Both the position numbers and the translations under genes were made by a program. From the NCBI GenBank assembly GCA_019973155.2, contig BPQB01000067.1, forward strand, positions 124,001 through 188,000: a stretch of 64,000 nucleotides of DNA, written 5' to 3'. Shown piece after piece: positions 36,384 through 47,715 of the stretch (positions within the stretch are counted from its first letter, which is position 1; each line of letters starts with the position of its first letter). Under the pieces are notes generated by a model. It searched no databases and was not told the origin of the DNA. It saw only the letters and a program-made list of their open reading frames with translations. Source of the DNA: Phanerochaete sordida. Lineage: Eukaryota; Basidiomycota; Agaricomycetes; Polyporales; Phanerochaetaceae.

Positions 36384-36895
36384 GAATTGGACTTTGGACT
36401 ATCGTGCTTTCCGGATCTGCTGCCTAGATTCGTCTGGGTACACGTATTTGTAGTAGCTCTAATCGATTCTGTGTTTCTTGCTTCCGCCTGGGCCACTGCG
36501 ATCAACATGGCCAATTGGACGGTACTTGACGTTCAAGCCCATTCGGTATAGTGCATGAGTGAGCTGCTGTATTACAGCATATGTTATTCAAGCCAGAAGC
36601 TGCTGTCAGATGGTGTATGGCAAAATGTCCATTGGAACAATACGGTCGGCACTGCCAACCTTGGGAAGAAATAATGCGGTGAGGCGCGACATATACTCGA
36701 GTAGATAGTGATAAAGCAAGAAATGAGGGGGAATCCATGCGTGATGAACGATACGATATGCGAGATGGGAGACAAGGAACGACGGATGAGTTGAGCGTAT
36801 GTAAATCCAGGGGTGGCGCAAAGCGGGAACAGATGAACGGAAACTATGGTACATGCGAGTTGCGAAGAGCACTTTCATGACAGGGATGGTCGTCG
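36384..36895. other. Convergent 3' region, no gene
   Basis: About 500 bp between the ends of the convergent glucosidase I and disordered-protein genes. It is AT-richer than the flanking exons and probably holds both 3' UTRs. Confidence 0.5.
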
Positions 36896-38134
36896 TCAGA
36901 ACTCGTCAGGATCAAAAGACAAGGAGTCGAAATGCAGAGAATCAAGGTGCAGCTCGAGGCTCGTGTCCGTGGCCTCCGCGACCTCGTCGAGCTGCGTGGT
37001 GCTCGCGGGGGCCGCGAGCGCGTACGACGTGGCGCCCGCGTGGAACGAGTGCGGGCGGCTCCCCGGCGTGGCCCTCGCAAAGACATCGGGTGCGCCCGCG
37101 AGCGTGCTCGAGGTGCTCGAGGACGGCATGCTCTCGCGCCGCGAGGTCCGCCGGGACGCAGGCGGTGGCACGTTCTCTTTCGCGCGAGCGGTCGGCGGCG
37201 GTGGCGGCTGCGACTTCGCTTCTGTCGGCGTCGACGGGCTGAAGAGCTTGTGCAGGTCGAGCACGGAGATCCGGCGCACGAAGGAGCGGCTCTTGCTCGC
37301 CGTCATGCCGTCGCCGTTCATGGTGGAGAAGGAGCCGTACGGGGAGTTCATGCAGTCCTCGACGGAGATTGACGTCGGCCGGGTCACAGCCTCCCACTCC
37401 GAAGAGCTGGTGGAGGTGGGCGAGAGCGGGACGTCCGGTGCAGGCGAGCGGTTGCGCGTGCTAGTGAAGATCTGCGAAAGCTGCATCGATTTCCGCCGCA
37501 CAAGGCTCGGGGTGGTAGGCCTCGACGTGAGGACGCCGTCTTCCGTAGCGCCCTCCGCGAGATTCTCGCGCCCGCTCGACCACGACTCGGGGAGGCCTGT
37601 TCTGCTGCGTGTCCGGCCCACGTTCTTGATCGAGCGCAGGGCCTGTGTCGCGCGCGCACGGAACGTCCGCGACTTCTTCAGCGCGTACGTGTCGCGGTCC
37701 GCCGGCGAGTTGGACACGCCCTCGCTCTTGCGCACCTTCACCACCTCAACCACGTCCGAGTCCCTCCAGTTGCTACCCCGCACGACGGCTGCTGTATCGC
37801 TCCGTCGCGGCATAATCACGGTCTCCTGCGACTCGTTGCCGAACGCGCGGTGGAAGACGGGTGCGGGGTTGCCGTCCGTCTGCTGGTAGAAGCCCAAAGC
37901 GACATCAAGGGCATCAATGTCCGGGGTTATCGACAGGCTCTTCTTGCTCTCCATGGCGGCATCAAAGTAGCAGAACGGAGGGTTGGCATGGTGCTCTTCC
38001 TCTGGCGGGATAACAAAGACGTCCGGCACCTGCTGCAGCGAGGTATGCGAGGGCGGTGGTGTGAAGAGCTCGGGATTGGGTGAAGAGAACGAGCTTGTGG
38101 AAGCGAGCGAGAGGGTCGTGCCGAGACTTGCCAT
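36896..38134 (-). CDS. Unknown disordered Ser/Arg-rich protein
   Basis: A single open exon of about 412 codons. ATG 38134 (MASLGTTLSLASTSSFSSP) is the first real ATG, since the frame further upstream opens only at TTG. The sequence is low-complexity: Ser/Thr/Pro-rich N-terminus, a basic patch (TYALKKSRTFRARATQALR), repeated RKS/RRSD-type sites, an Ala-rich stretch, and an acidic end SLSFDPDEF. Nothing resembles a catalytic domain. The RxxS-rich patches could be kinase targets (inference). It lies 188 bp downstream of TEL2 on the same strand. No function is assigned. Confidence 0.7.
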   Translation of the reverse strand: MASLGTTLSLASTSSFSSPNPELFTPPPSHTSLQQVPDVFVIPPEEEHHANPPFCYFDAAMESKKSLSITPDIDALDVALGFYQQTDGNPAPVFHRAFGNESQETVIMPRRSDTAAVVRGSNWRDSDVVEVVKVRKSEGVSNSPADRDTYALKKSRTFRARATQALRSIKNVGRTRSRTGLPESWSSGRENLAEGATEDGVLTSRPTTPSLVRRKSMQLSQIFTSTRNRSPAPDVPLSPTSTSSSEWEAVTRPTSISVEDCMNSPYGSFSTMNGDGMTASKSRSFVRRISVLDLHKLFSPSTPTEAKSQPPPPPTARAKENVPPPASRRTSRRESMPSSSTSSTLAGAPDVFARATPGSRPHSFHAGATSYALAAPASTTQLDEVAEATDTSLELHLDSLHFDSLSFDPDEF

Positions 38135-38322
38135 CGTGCAGAACGTTGAGCAGAGCGAGCGAATAAGTATGAGATGCGGACAGCGCGAGTGTCCGCCGCT
38201 GTCGACGACGACGGGACGGTGCAAGCCCTACTACGAGAGACGCCCAGCTAGTCCAACATCGGCGCGTCAGCCACATGACCGCATCGTGCACACGCAGGAT
38301 ATTCCATTTCCTCGACATTTTG

Positions 38323-41300
38323 TCAAAAGCCCATGTCCACCATCGACGGCCGCCAGCGCGACGTGAGCTCGTCGACCTTCAGCACAAGGCCCGCCGCCGC
38401 CCGCCTCAGCTTCATCTCCTGCACCCCGCCTCCGCCCAACACCTTAGCGCCCTTCTCCAAGCGCGACAACACTTCAGAGCCCCACTCGCCCGCAGCGAGA
38501 AGCAGCGCGGTGTGCTCGAGCCCGAGAGCCTTCCCGCCGTCGCGACTCAGCGCGCCATCGATGACGACGAGGGCGAGCTCGAGCGATGTCGTCAGCAGCG
38601 CCGCCTCTTTCCGCGCGTGGCGCTCCGCGGGGTCACTCTCGCCCTCCTCGTCGCCGTCCAGGCCCTCGCCGCGCGACATCGGCCGCGTGCCGACGGTGAC
38701 AGCCAGTTCGAGCGCGTCCGGCGCGACGACCGCGAGCCACTCCTTCGCGTTCTGCGCCGCGTGCACGAGCACCGCGAGCGTCGCGAGGAAGTGCGACAGC
38801 ACGAGTGCGCTGAGGACGAGGCCCGTGCCCGCCCCGCGGTACCGGTGCATCGTCGGCTGGTGCACCGTGCGCGCCTCGCGCGCCTGCTCGTCGCGCAGGA
38901 ATGCCCAGAAGCGGTTGATCATCGGGCAGATGAAGTATTCGGCTGCGACCTCGGTGAATGCGACCAGCGGGCGCGGCTGCAGGTGCGTAGATTGGACGTC
39001 TTTTGAGAGCGCGTTTGGCGCGACTTCTGAGACATTGAGGGGACGTTTCATGCGTAGCTGCCGTTCTCGCGCGTATTCGGGGACTTTGCTCTCCGCTGAG
39101 ACCTTGCCGCTCTCGATGGCCTTCTGGCTGATCCCGTCCAGGAGGTATTGAACAGGGTTTCCGGCGCTGAGTTCATCTCCCAGGGTGAGATATTTCTGGT
39201 GCAGCGCGGTGGAAAGCTGCTTGCTGGGGAACGCGATTTTCTTCGGCTCAGCCTTGGTGTGATTTGGTGGGAGCGGCAAAGAAGCGAGTTCGCGTGCGCC
39301 CATCGCCAGTGCATTGAGCATGACAAAGCGCTGGTCAGTCGAGTACTGATTCCGGAAGAACTCTTGAATAATCGTTCTGTAACATATTCACAATATTAGC
39401 TACGTTGAACGTGACGAGAGCCTGCGACGTACGGTGCTGCCTTGCGAGGACAAGACGCCACAAGCGCGGTAACGGCAGCTTGGCGTTTTTCATCAAAGCC
39501 CTCGAGGTCGAAATTGTCATTTAACGCAAGGAACCCGAAAACGAGGTTCTCAGCATTTTCCTCTGTACACATATCAGAAGCCACTCTCCGCCAAACCAAA
39601 GGACGACTCACCGAGCTCCGTCCCATACGCCCGCTTCCTCCTGATCAGCTCCTCCGCGACCTCAAGCGCAACCTCGATCCTCTTCGGCTCGTCCTCGTCG
39701 TTCTCGACCTTGGTCGTCGGCCTCACCATCTCGGCGAGCTGCGCGAGGTACACCGGGCGCGGGACCTTGCTCTGCGTGACGCGCAGCGTCGGGTCCTTCT
39801 CTATTTCTTCAAGCTCAGACGGCGTCGGCGACGGAGACCGCGACGAGGAGGGCTCCGAGGCGTAACCGGTGAGCGAGTCGTCCGAGTCGTACCCGTCCGG
39901 GAGCGTCTGGATGACGGGCTTTCGAGGGCGCGCGGGCGCAACGGCGGCTGGGGAGATGAGCTCTATAATCGGTTCTTCAGCGACTGGTTCCTGTGCTGGC
40001 GAGTCCTCGGCGGAGTCCAGTTCGGCCAAGTCGCTTTCGCCGGCGTCAGCATCTCGCTGCTTCATGAGCTCGCGTAGTCTGCGGCAGAAGGCCTTTCCGC
40101 CTTCGTCGCCGTCCCAGTCGCCAAAGTCCAACTTCATGCCGGCCGAGCGCGCAACTTCTTCACCGACGAGCATGCCGCAGCGCCGCACAGAGTGGTCCAG
40201 GTGACTGATGTAGATCCCGATCGACTTGACGAATGGAGGCGACATGGCAAGTTTGTTGACGGGTGTGGGTGTTGGCGAGTTCAGTGGGAAGTATGAGATT
40301 GTCAAGAGGAGCATTGAGGTCAAGTCTGCATATACAGTCAGTATGGCAGAGCTCCTGCAAGCTCGCTACTTACATTGATGATCGCTCAGTAAAGAATGCC
40401 GAGCGTGGTCTGGATTCGCCCAAACATCCATAATTTTGTTGAGTAATAGCTCCAGCGCTGCGGAACGCGTCAGTCTAGCCATAGGTTGAACAGGCAGATA
40501 TCTCGCCTTCTCCATCTATCTTGCCTTGCTCTGCGCCTGCAACCCAGCACACGAAGACCCGAGCAAGACCCAAAGACCAAGTTCTGCCCAGGGCGGTCGC
40601 GGTAAAGCCGTCCACTATTTCGCTATCCTTTGTGAACCGACCGAGCAAGTCCTTCAGCAGTTTCGCCTCTCGTTTGACAAGCGCTCTGGTCCGAGATGCG
40701 CCATCGAGCTCGTCGATGACGGTTAGGTGGGCGTATAATGAAATCAGGATCGACTGCAGTGTCTGGATAGAGGAGAAAGACCCGAATATTTGGCGCCAGG
40801 TTGAGCCGTATTCCGGTTTCGATTGTATCCTCGAGCGAATGGCAGGTAGCGTCGCCTGAAAGAAAGACGGCTGGCTGTGCCACGACGATACAGCACTCGG
40901 AAACACGCCGACATTGACGAGTTTCGTGAGGAGATACGTTATGCTCGCTAGTTCATCTAAAGCCGCATCAGCGAAAGCCATTCAGCGAGACGTGAATGGG
41001 CCTGACCTTGTGTAGGGTTGGTCAGAGACGAGACCAGCAGTTCTGTTCTGGTGCTCAGTTCTGTAAAATATGGGCCAGGCTCGAGGTTGCTGGGAGCCGC
41101 AGCGCCTTTCGCAGCAAGAAAGTTTGCGACCTTTGCCGGCACTGCACAGATATTCCGGACGCAGTCTTCCCAAGTCACACTGCCCTTGCTTAACGTGTCT
41201 GCTGATTTTCGTGTGGAGTTCGTCATCGACCAGAGTATATCCACCGGATATGTCTTGACCAAGGCTGTCAGAAGACGTATAGAGTATTCTGTCAGCGGCA

Positions 41301-41673
41301 GAGACAGTATGCTTGCGTAGGCGTGTAGAGCAACCTCCTTGGTAGCCGGGACTGATATCAAGAATACGTCTGGCGCAAAATATTGCTGTGCGAGGTCAAA
41401 ACACTTGTCTTCGTCCAGGGCTGGACCCCATGCCGGCAATACGTGCTCGAGTAATGCTCGCTGCAAAAGCGGGATGTGCCTCGACACATTCAAAGCGTGC
41501 GACGGAAGTGGGAAGAGATTGTGTTTCACGTATCGTGGGGGAAGTATGCCGAGGTTGGAAAGGGGTGCGGCGAGGAGGCTAAGCAGCGTCGGCAAGTCAT
41601 GGACTGGAGATTGTAATCTTGCGATCAGCTCACGGACTTGGCTGTGGGTGCTCTCATGGTACTCTGCAGACAT
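38323..41673 (-). CDS. TEL2/TELO2-like telomere length regulation protein (TTT complex)
   Basis: HEAT-like alpha-solenoid that in other fungi and animals works with TTI1/TTI2 and HSP90 to mature PIKK kinases. Exon 1 (41673-41007) gives LLAAPLSNLGILPPRYVKHN and LPAWGPALDEDKCFDLAQQY. A 50-nt intron (40957-41006) joins TNPTQ to DELASITYLLTKLV. Middle exons carry IQTLQSILISLYAHL and KSIGIYISHLDHSVRRCGML, followed by an acidic linker. The conserved C-terminal region is LALNDNFDLEGFDEKRQAAV, RFVMLNALAMGARELASLP, and EYFICPMINRFWAFL, typical of the telomere-length-regulation domain. The stop is at 38323-38325. The long TEL2 region split over about six exons appears complete. Divergent from the small membrane-protein gene at 41956. 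Confidence 0.85.
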
Positions 41674-41955
41674 CTACAAGCACTGTATCAGTCCATATTC
41701 TACTAATTGTTGTTGTGTATACGATTCGGATAAGAACCAGCTCACCTTGAGGATGGGTGAAGCTCGGAGAGAAAGTGACGCGAGCTGGAGGCGCCGGACG
41801 CGACTCTCGCTTCGCCTCACGTGACAGCCAAATTGCCCGCGCGTGACTTAGTCGCGTCTGTGACGTCGTTGCAGTGACGGGCGGCGTGACCGCATGCGCC
41901 TCCGGCGTTCTTGTCGTTCTCCTCGCCTCCCGCCCCGACGACCGACACACCCGCC

Positions 41956-42630
41956 ATGGCAGACGTCGTCAACATCCTCGATGCCTCAGCAGCCCACGCC
42001 GCGGACACGGAATTCTTCGTGCGGCGCGGCATGACAAAAGGCTACGAAGTCCTCAGCTTGCTCGCCCCGCCTGCGTACGCCGCTTTCGCTATCTCGCGGT
42101 ACGGACGGAGCCATGTGACTGTCAACCGACTCCTACGGGCGACATGGGTCGGAGGTGTAACAGGTGCGCGACTCGCGTATGTACTCTGGGTCTCGGTCTG
42201 ATGTGCTTTGATTTCCAGGCATTGCCGCAGGAGGCGCGTTCGAGTATGTCAGGTCAGCTTACTCAACTCCAGAGAATGTTAGGCATCGCAGACTCGTGGC
42301 GACATACGACGTGCGTGTTTCTATATCCATGATAAACCGCGCTTTCATAACCCCGAGACAGACGGATTCAATACGCGCAGATGACCATGCCACTATCGGC
42401 AGCATCCTCTTCGCCGTCCTCACCCCTGCCATTCTCTGGAAACGAGCCAGCAAGGTCAACCGTGCGTGTCCGAGCTCTGACCAACACCGAGTGTGCTGAT
42501 GCCTTGTTTCCCAGTCATCCTCGGTGGATCAGGGATTGGAACCGCGATTGGGCTTCTGTCCCATCACGGGCGGTCGCTGTTCGGAGACCCGCCGCCGCAA
42601 GCACGGATCCCAGGATTGCACGCCAATTAG
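41956..42630 (+). CDS. Small glycine-rich membrane protein, unknown
   Basis: Four exons: ATG 41956 to a donor near 42160, then two internal exons, ending at TAG 42628-42630. Splicing gives MADVVNILDASAAHAADTEF, a hydrophobic stretch (LLAPPAYAAFAISRYG), WVGGVTGIAAGGAFEYVRSA, then ATIGSILFAVLTPAILWKRA, and LGGSGIGTAIGLLSHHGRS. Two or three likely membrane segments with GxxxG motifs recall Tim17/22/23-like or other small mitochondrial membrane proteins, but key family signatures are not clear. All junctions are phase-consistent. Divergent from TEL2 with a 280-bp shared upstream region. No firm function. Confidence 0.7.
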
Positions 42631-43507
42631 CCAAAAGAGCCGTACTGTATCATTTATAATAGGTGCTCGAATGATTAGACGAAACCCCCACTCACTCCCC
42701 AACCTCACGCTTGGAGCGCAGCCAGCAGTCACATTGAACGCGTCATGCCTTTCGAGGTACAGCCGTCCAACTTCAACGGAGCGGAAATGTATCAAGCTGC
42801 ATTACACAAGTCGTCGACTGTCTACAGCACGCCAGGGTGAAAGGCTACATGGTCTATACGCGCGCTTCTGACAAGAACTGTACAACGCCACAGAGGTACA
42901 ACTATCCCCGCCGCCCCAAAGCTCGTGAGTTGCACGCTCCCATCGCCTGTTCTTGGGACTGACCAACGCTTGCCGGTAGCGTCGGAGGGCAATTGGACGC
43001 CATCGTGTACCCGTGGACATTTGGCACTCGCTGGCTTCCCCACTGGCGCAGTTGCCCGCACCAATGGGTACTAACCCTGAGGACCCCGGGAAGGTCAGTG
43101 CCAGGACGGGGCAGTGGCACTGTGGCCCTCTGCACCCGCCCCTACCTCAGGAAGGCGCCTCACACGAACCCTGTTGAGGCTGGTAAGCATCCTGTCAACC
43201 ACAGCGAAGTGTCGGCTACTCACGAAGTCCATGCTTGGTCGCCGCGGGTTTGCCAGCCCGGGGGATCAAGCCCTTGCTAGCGGTCCACGGTCCGGGTAGT
43301 CTTCTGTCGCTCAGCTCTCGAAAATCTTCAGGTACCTGTGAAACTGGTGGAGAAAGAAGCAGCGCGGTCAGTCTCGAGAAAAGCCGCAAGATTGAACTCC
43401 AGGACGCCGCCGTTGCCGCCGCAGGGGCACCTCGGCGCGACAGATGGTGCCGCACCTGGGCTCTGGTGACCCCATGCGGTTCGCGGGCGCGTCAAGGGTA
43501 CCTTCGC
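42631..43507. other. Intergenic, no supported gene
   Basis: Short overlapping frames only. No repeat or domain recognised. Confidence 0.5.
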
Positions 43508-44137
43508 CTAGTACGCCTTCCACCAGACCACCTCGCCGCGCTTCGCCTGCAGCCGCTCGACCATCTCGAAGCCCTCGGGGCGGTACTTGATGTCGCTGCG
43601 CGCCTGCGCGTCCGCGAGCGAGATGAGCGTCGGCACGCGCGCCGCGACGGGCTTGCGCGGGACTTCGGCGGCGATCGCCTCGAGCTTCGCCGCGATGTGC
43701 GCGGCCTTGGCCGTCGGGGCCGGGGCGGCGTCGACGAGGGTCTCGGTGGACGACATCGGGGAGACTGGCTCCTCCTCGTCCTCCTCGCCGCTCTCGCTGA
43801 TGCTCTCCTCCTCCGTGTGCGCGCCCTTGAGGTACAGCGACGGGTACTCGCCCGCGAGCCAGCTGTCCGTGGTCGCGATGCGGGGCTTGGCCGCGGTCTG
43901 CTTGGATCTGTCCTCGTCACCGCCCCGTAGGGAAGCCGACAGTCCGTCGCAGACGAACACCTCCGCAGCCATCGAGATGTGACGGGCGGGGTCGCGGGTG
44001 ATTGTGTGTTGCCGGCGCGCCGGCGCGTTTTGAATAGGGATGAAGTCGGGCTCGGCGCGGGGGAGCTCGGCGGGGAAGTCTTTGCAACTGATGCCGAGAG
44101 GCGCAGCCTTCTGGCGGGTGAACAGGTTGAAAGGCAT
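43508..44137 (-). CDS. Unknown small acidic protein
   Basis: One exon, about 209 codons, from ATG 44137 (MPFNLFTRQKAAPLGISCKD) to a stop at 43508-43510. It contains ARRQHTITRDPARHISMAAE, WLAGEYPSLYLKGAHTEEE, a Glu/Asp/Ser-rich patch, an Ala-rich helix, and a conserved-looking end GFEMVERLQAKRGEVVWWKA. The upstream extension of the frame has no ATG in good context near conserved sequence, so I prefer this start. Strong third-position GC supports coding. No recognised domain, no signal peptide, and function unknown. Confidence 0.65.
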   Translation of the reverse strand: MPFNLFTRQKAAPLGISCKDFPAELPRAEPDFIPIQNAPARRQHTITRDPARHISMAAEVFVCDGLSASLRGGDEDRSKQTAAKPRIATTDSWLAGEYPSLYLKGAHTEEESISESGEEDEEEPVSPMSSTETLVDAAPAPTAKAAHIAAKLEAIAAEVPRKPVAARVPTLISLADAQARSDIKYRPEGFEMVERLQAKRGEVVWWKAY

Positions 44138-44718
44138 GGTTGATATGCAAAGGTGCGGGGGGTTGAGGTTGTAAAAAGTGCGTGAAGGTGCAGGTATGCG
44201 GATGGTAGCAGTTAAGCTGGGGAAAATGCGAAGACGAGCCGGGCCTGTGTATATGTAGGGTGAGGCTGGCATGGTGGCTTACGCGACGAAACTGGCATGC
44301 CGCGATGCATTGGCAGTCTGTGGCTGACAACGCTCCCAGGGCTCTGGTCTACCTCTCCCGCACGAGCACTCGATCGCGACCGTGGCCTCGATCTGTGTCG
44401 TCACTGTGGTTGACATCCGCCACTGAAAATAGGAGGCTCGATGGGGGGCGAAGCTCTAGACCTCACAAGGAATCAGGCTGGCGAAAAAGGCCTAGAAGCC
44501 ATCCTGATCCACTTCGCCACCGCGGCGTTAGTGACGGTCAGCCGCCACAAGGCCAGCGCTTGGCCGGTATTTGCATCCGATCTCTGCTCACGATTGGATG
44601 TCCGCATGTCTGAAGAGCTCGGGTACGGATACACGGATATACAATTACAGCCATACAGACAGAGATACACGGGGGGAAATACAGCTTCTAGTCTGTGGCG
44701 CAGGGGAGATAGCGATCC
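44138..44718. other. Intergenic, no supported gene
   Basis: Contains the upstream region of the small acidic protein and the 3' flank of the P450 gene. Nothing further recognised. Confidence 0.45.
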
Positions 44719-47126
44719 TTACCGCCTCTTGAACACTAAAGGAAGATGAGCAGGGCTGATGAGGGGGTGTCAGTATCATTTTTAAGAAAGCAGTTAACGC
44801 ATGACTTACGCAAGGGTGATACCCTGCTTGACCTCGAAGAGGCGCTGCCATCGTTCTTCGTACGTCTCATTCGCAAACTCGGGCTCGTCCCTGAGCTCGA
44901 TCTTGTAGCGAGAGACAAGCATCGTGAGGATCGCGATGCCCTCCGTCTCGAAGAATCTGTTCACAGGCCAGAATAGTTCAGCGACGTTCGGCCGTCAAGG
45001 CCATCATAGACAAACCGCCGTCCGAGACACGCCCGCGCACCGGCGCTGAAGGGCAGGAATGCGTCGCGCGGCCAGTCGCCGTGGAACCGCTCCGGTTTGA
45101 ACGCGTGCGGATCGTCCCAGTAGCGCGCTTTGGGCGGTCAGTCGCATATTCAGTGACGGCTGTGTACACACTCACGATTGTAGTGCAGCGCCAGGATGGC
45201 GAGCTGCAGCTCTTGCCCACGGGGGACCGGTATGACGACCTTGTTTCCGGCGAAGTCGGTCGTGACCAGGGACGTGTCCTCTGCCGCTACCTTCGGGACG
45301 GCGACAACCTACGGAGGGTGTAAGAAGCGAGGTTTCATGTTACGGGTGTATCCTTACTGGAGGGAAAAGGCGGAGTGTCTCATAGAAGACGCTAAGCCAA
45401 CTGTGAGCTTCATGCCGAGACCGCGGAAAGTAGTACTTACGCCGTGCACTCCGTCAGCTTGTTCATATCTTCGTAGGTCTTTATTGATAATTATTACCCA
45501 CGCTCAAAGGGAGGATCAAGATCAACTCACCGGCAGTCGGTCGTCAGGGATGACGCCCTTGATGTGCTGGTATAGCTTCTCTTGGTAGTCTTGATGCATC
45601 GCTAGCAAGCCGAACGTGAATGCCAACGAGTGTGCCGTAGTCTGCACGGTTATCAACATCGCTTGCAGCATGAGAGGGCGGAGAAAGTGGCTTACTTCAT
45701 GTCCTAGGTAAATTACGGGAAAAATGAGATCCGTTGCGATGTGGTCGAGCATGGGAACGCACCAGCAAGCATGAAAATGAAGATGTTTCCTGCGGTCGAC
45801 GTCAGACTTGTTTTCCCTACCAGGAGACCGGGGAACACCAACCAAGTAACTCTCTGTCCGTCAGCCGCACATTTACATCAGAATCAGAGTCGCTGGCGTC
45901 CAGGAGACTGCTGAAGAGGTCGTAGCGTTCTTCTTTCTTCTCAGTCTTACGGCGGTCTTGCACCATCTCGAGCATATATTGCTATTTAGTTTGCCGTTAG
46001 AAAACTCTACGCAGGGGAAATAAGTATACTAACCTCTAATTCTTCATACGCGAGCTTAACGTTCGCGATGCGCTTCGTCGGTGCGAACTTCCACAGCAGC
46101 TTCGGACACGCCACCTGAATGAACATGTCCACCGACACGACATGGAGAGCGTCCTGGGGAAACGGCGGTGAACGACCGATGGATCTGCTAAGAGTCGCCC
46201 ATACCTTGAACGACAGCTTGTGGCCCGGCGGCGGCAGCAGATCTGATTGCCATGATGCACTCTTGCCAAAGCCTGCAACACTGATGACGAACAGCGCCAC
46301 CTGTAGTAGTCGACCGTTGGGTGAGTGGGTGTACCAGCCGTTATCTCCGCCGCTGCTTACCGGCAAGGTGATCGAGTCGACGACATGGTCGACGGTGACT
46401 GTGTCTTGCGAGCCCCAGACGTTGTCGAACAGGTCCAGCATGATCTTCACCGTCTCGGTCCAGACCAGCCGATTGTTCGGCTGCACGCCGCGTCAGACTG
46501 AGATCGCCACGCAATAATATGCTGGCACCCACCTCTGAGAATGCCGGCGCGCTGACCTTCCTGTGGCGCTTCCATTCCTCGCCGTCGGATGCAATGATGT
46601 TGCCGCCCCAGACCCGGAGCGCGGGGTACGGTGGCTTTGGGAAGAGGAGCCGGCTGCTGGTGACCTCCTGCGGACCAAGTTCTGGGGGAGTACGAGAGGG
46701 GCATAGACATGAGTACATACCTTGATCGCGGCAGCGTCTGCAAGGACTAGGCAGGCGCGGACATTGGGGATGAAAGAGATCTGCCGGACGTTTGGAGACG
46801 GGGCATGAGATAATGTTCTGGCGACTTACATGAGTGAGGATGTCTACGCCAGCTTCATCGAAGTCCAGATGCCTCCTGCGCCAGAAACGAAGACTGCCTC
46901 CGGTCAGTCCACGCCTGGGTTCTTTGAACATGAATCCCAGGGTGCCAAAGCAAGAGACGAGACTCCAGAAGCCGGGACGGTTTCTGGGAGCGATAGGCCA
47001 TCAGCATGTGAAGAGCTCATGAAAGCAGGCTTACCCATTGCCTCGAACAGCCCTCCGCACGTCGATGTAGGTCTTCAGGCATACCAGGAGGATGGTAGAC
47101 AGCAGAATCAGCAAGACTGAGTCCAT
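44719..47126 (-). CDS. Cytochrome P450 monooxygenase with microexons
   Basis: Membrane-anchored heme monooxygenase. ATG 47126 starts MDSVLLILLSTILLVCLKTY, an ER signal anchor. Downstream are LLFPKPPYPALRVWGGNIIA and EEWKRHRKVSAPAFSE (C-helix). Then come LFVISVAGFGK, the I-helix AGHETTAHSLAF, FYETLRLFPP (ExxR), WDDPHAFKPERFHGDWP, and FSAGARACLGRRF (Cys heme ligand). The I-helix is assembled from a 27-nt exon (45763-45789) and an 8-nt exon (45696-45703). The final intron restores APAHLPLVFKRR before TAA at 44721-44719. More than ten exons. Substrate unknown; such P450s in wood-decay fungi often act in xenobiotic or terpenoid oxidation (family knowledge). Confidence 0.88.
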
Positions 47127-47299
47127 GACGAGCAAGCAGAGGCGCGACGCCGCAGTTCGATGCTACAGGGGCCGGTATGCTCGCGTTCCACGTCGCCACA
47201 TATAGTCGCTCGTGCCGAATTAGAGTAAGCGTGGATGTGTAACAGCAAGCTGTATATGTCCTGTGTGGCGATCGGGCGGGCGGATAAGGACGGAATGCT

Positions 47300-47715
47300 T
47301 CCGCTGTTCCCAGATGTGTGGGAGCGGGAAGGCGTCGCCCTTCGTGGGAGGGGCGAGGCCTGCGACGAGACGAATGGAAGAGCGACCTGCAATACTGTGT
47401 CATGCGTCTACATTACAGCTGAGCTAGACCTGGCATGGTGACCTGGCTTGCACGACGATAATGAACGCGAAGGGTGGGCCACAAGAGAAGCGCCGCCTTC
47501 AAGGTTGAGCTGACAGGGCGACCTCCTTATTATGCGTGGGAGCGACAAGGCCTCGCCTTGTGTCTATAAGTTCGTGAGAGAGGATAAGTCGTAATGAGAC
47601 GAATCGAGGAGCTGCCTGTGACACCGCAGCATTGGTCTGCATTACAGCCGGACCAGTCCGAGCATGGTGACCTGACTTGCATGACGGTAATGAGCGTGGA
47701 GGTTCAGAAAGAAGG
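47300..47715. repeat. Two-copy divergent tandem repeat (~220 bp unit)
   Basis: Copy A is about 47311-47480 and copy B about 47532-47710. Shared blocks in order: GTGGGAGCG(G/A), the GCGTCGCC/GCCTCGCC region, GAGACGAAT, ATTACAGC(T/C)G, GAGCATGGTGACCTG-like, CTTGCA(C/T)GACG and TAATGA(A/G)CG. Noncoding and decayed. Origin unknown; it lies between the P450 start and the Helitron. Confidence 0.6.
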
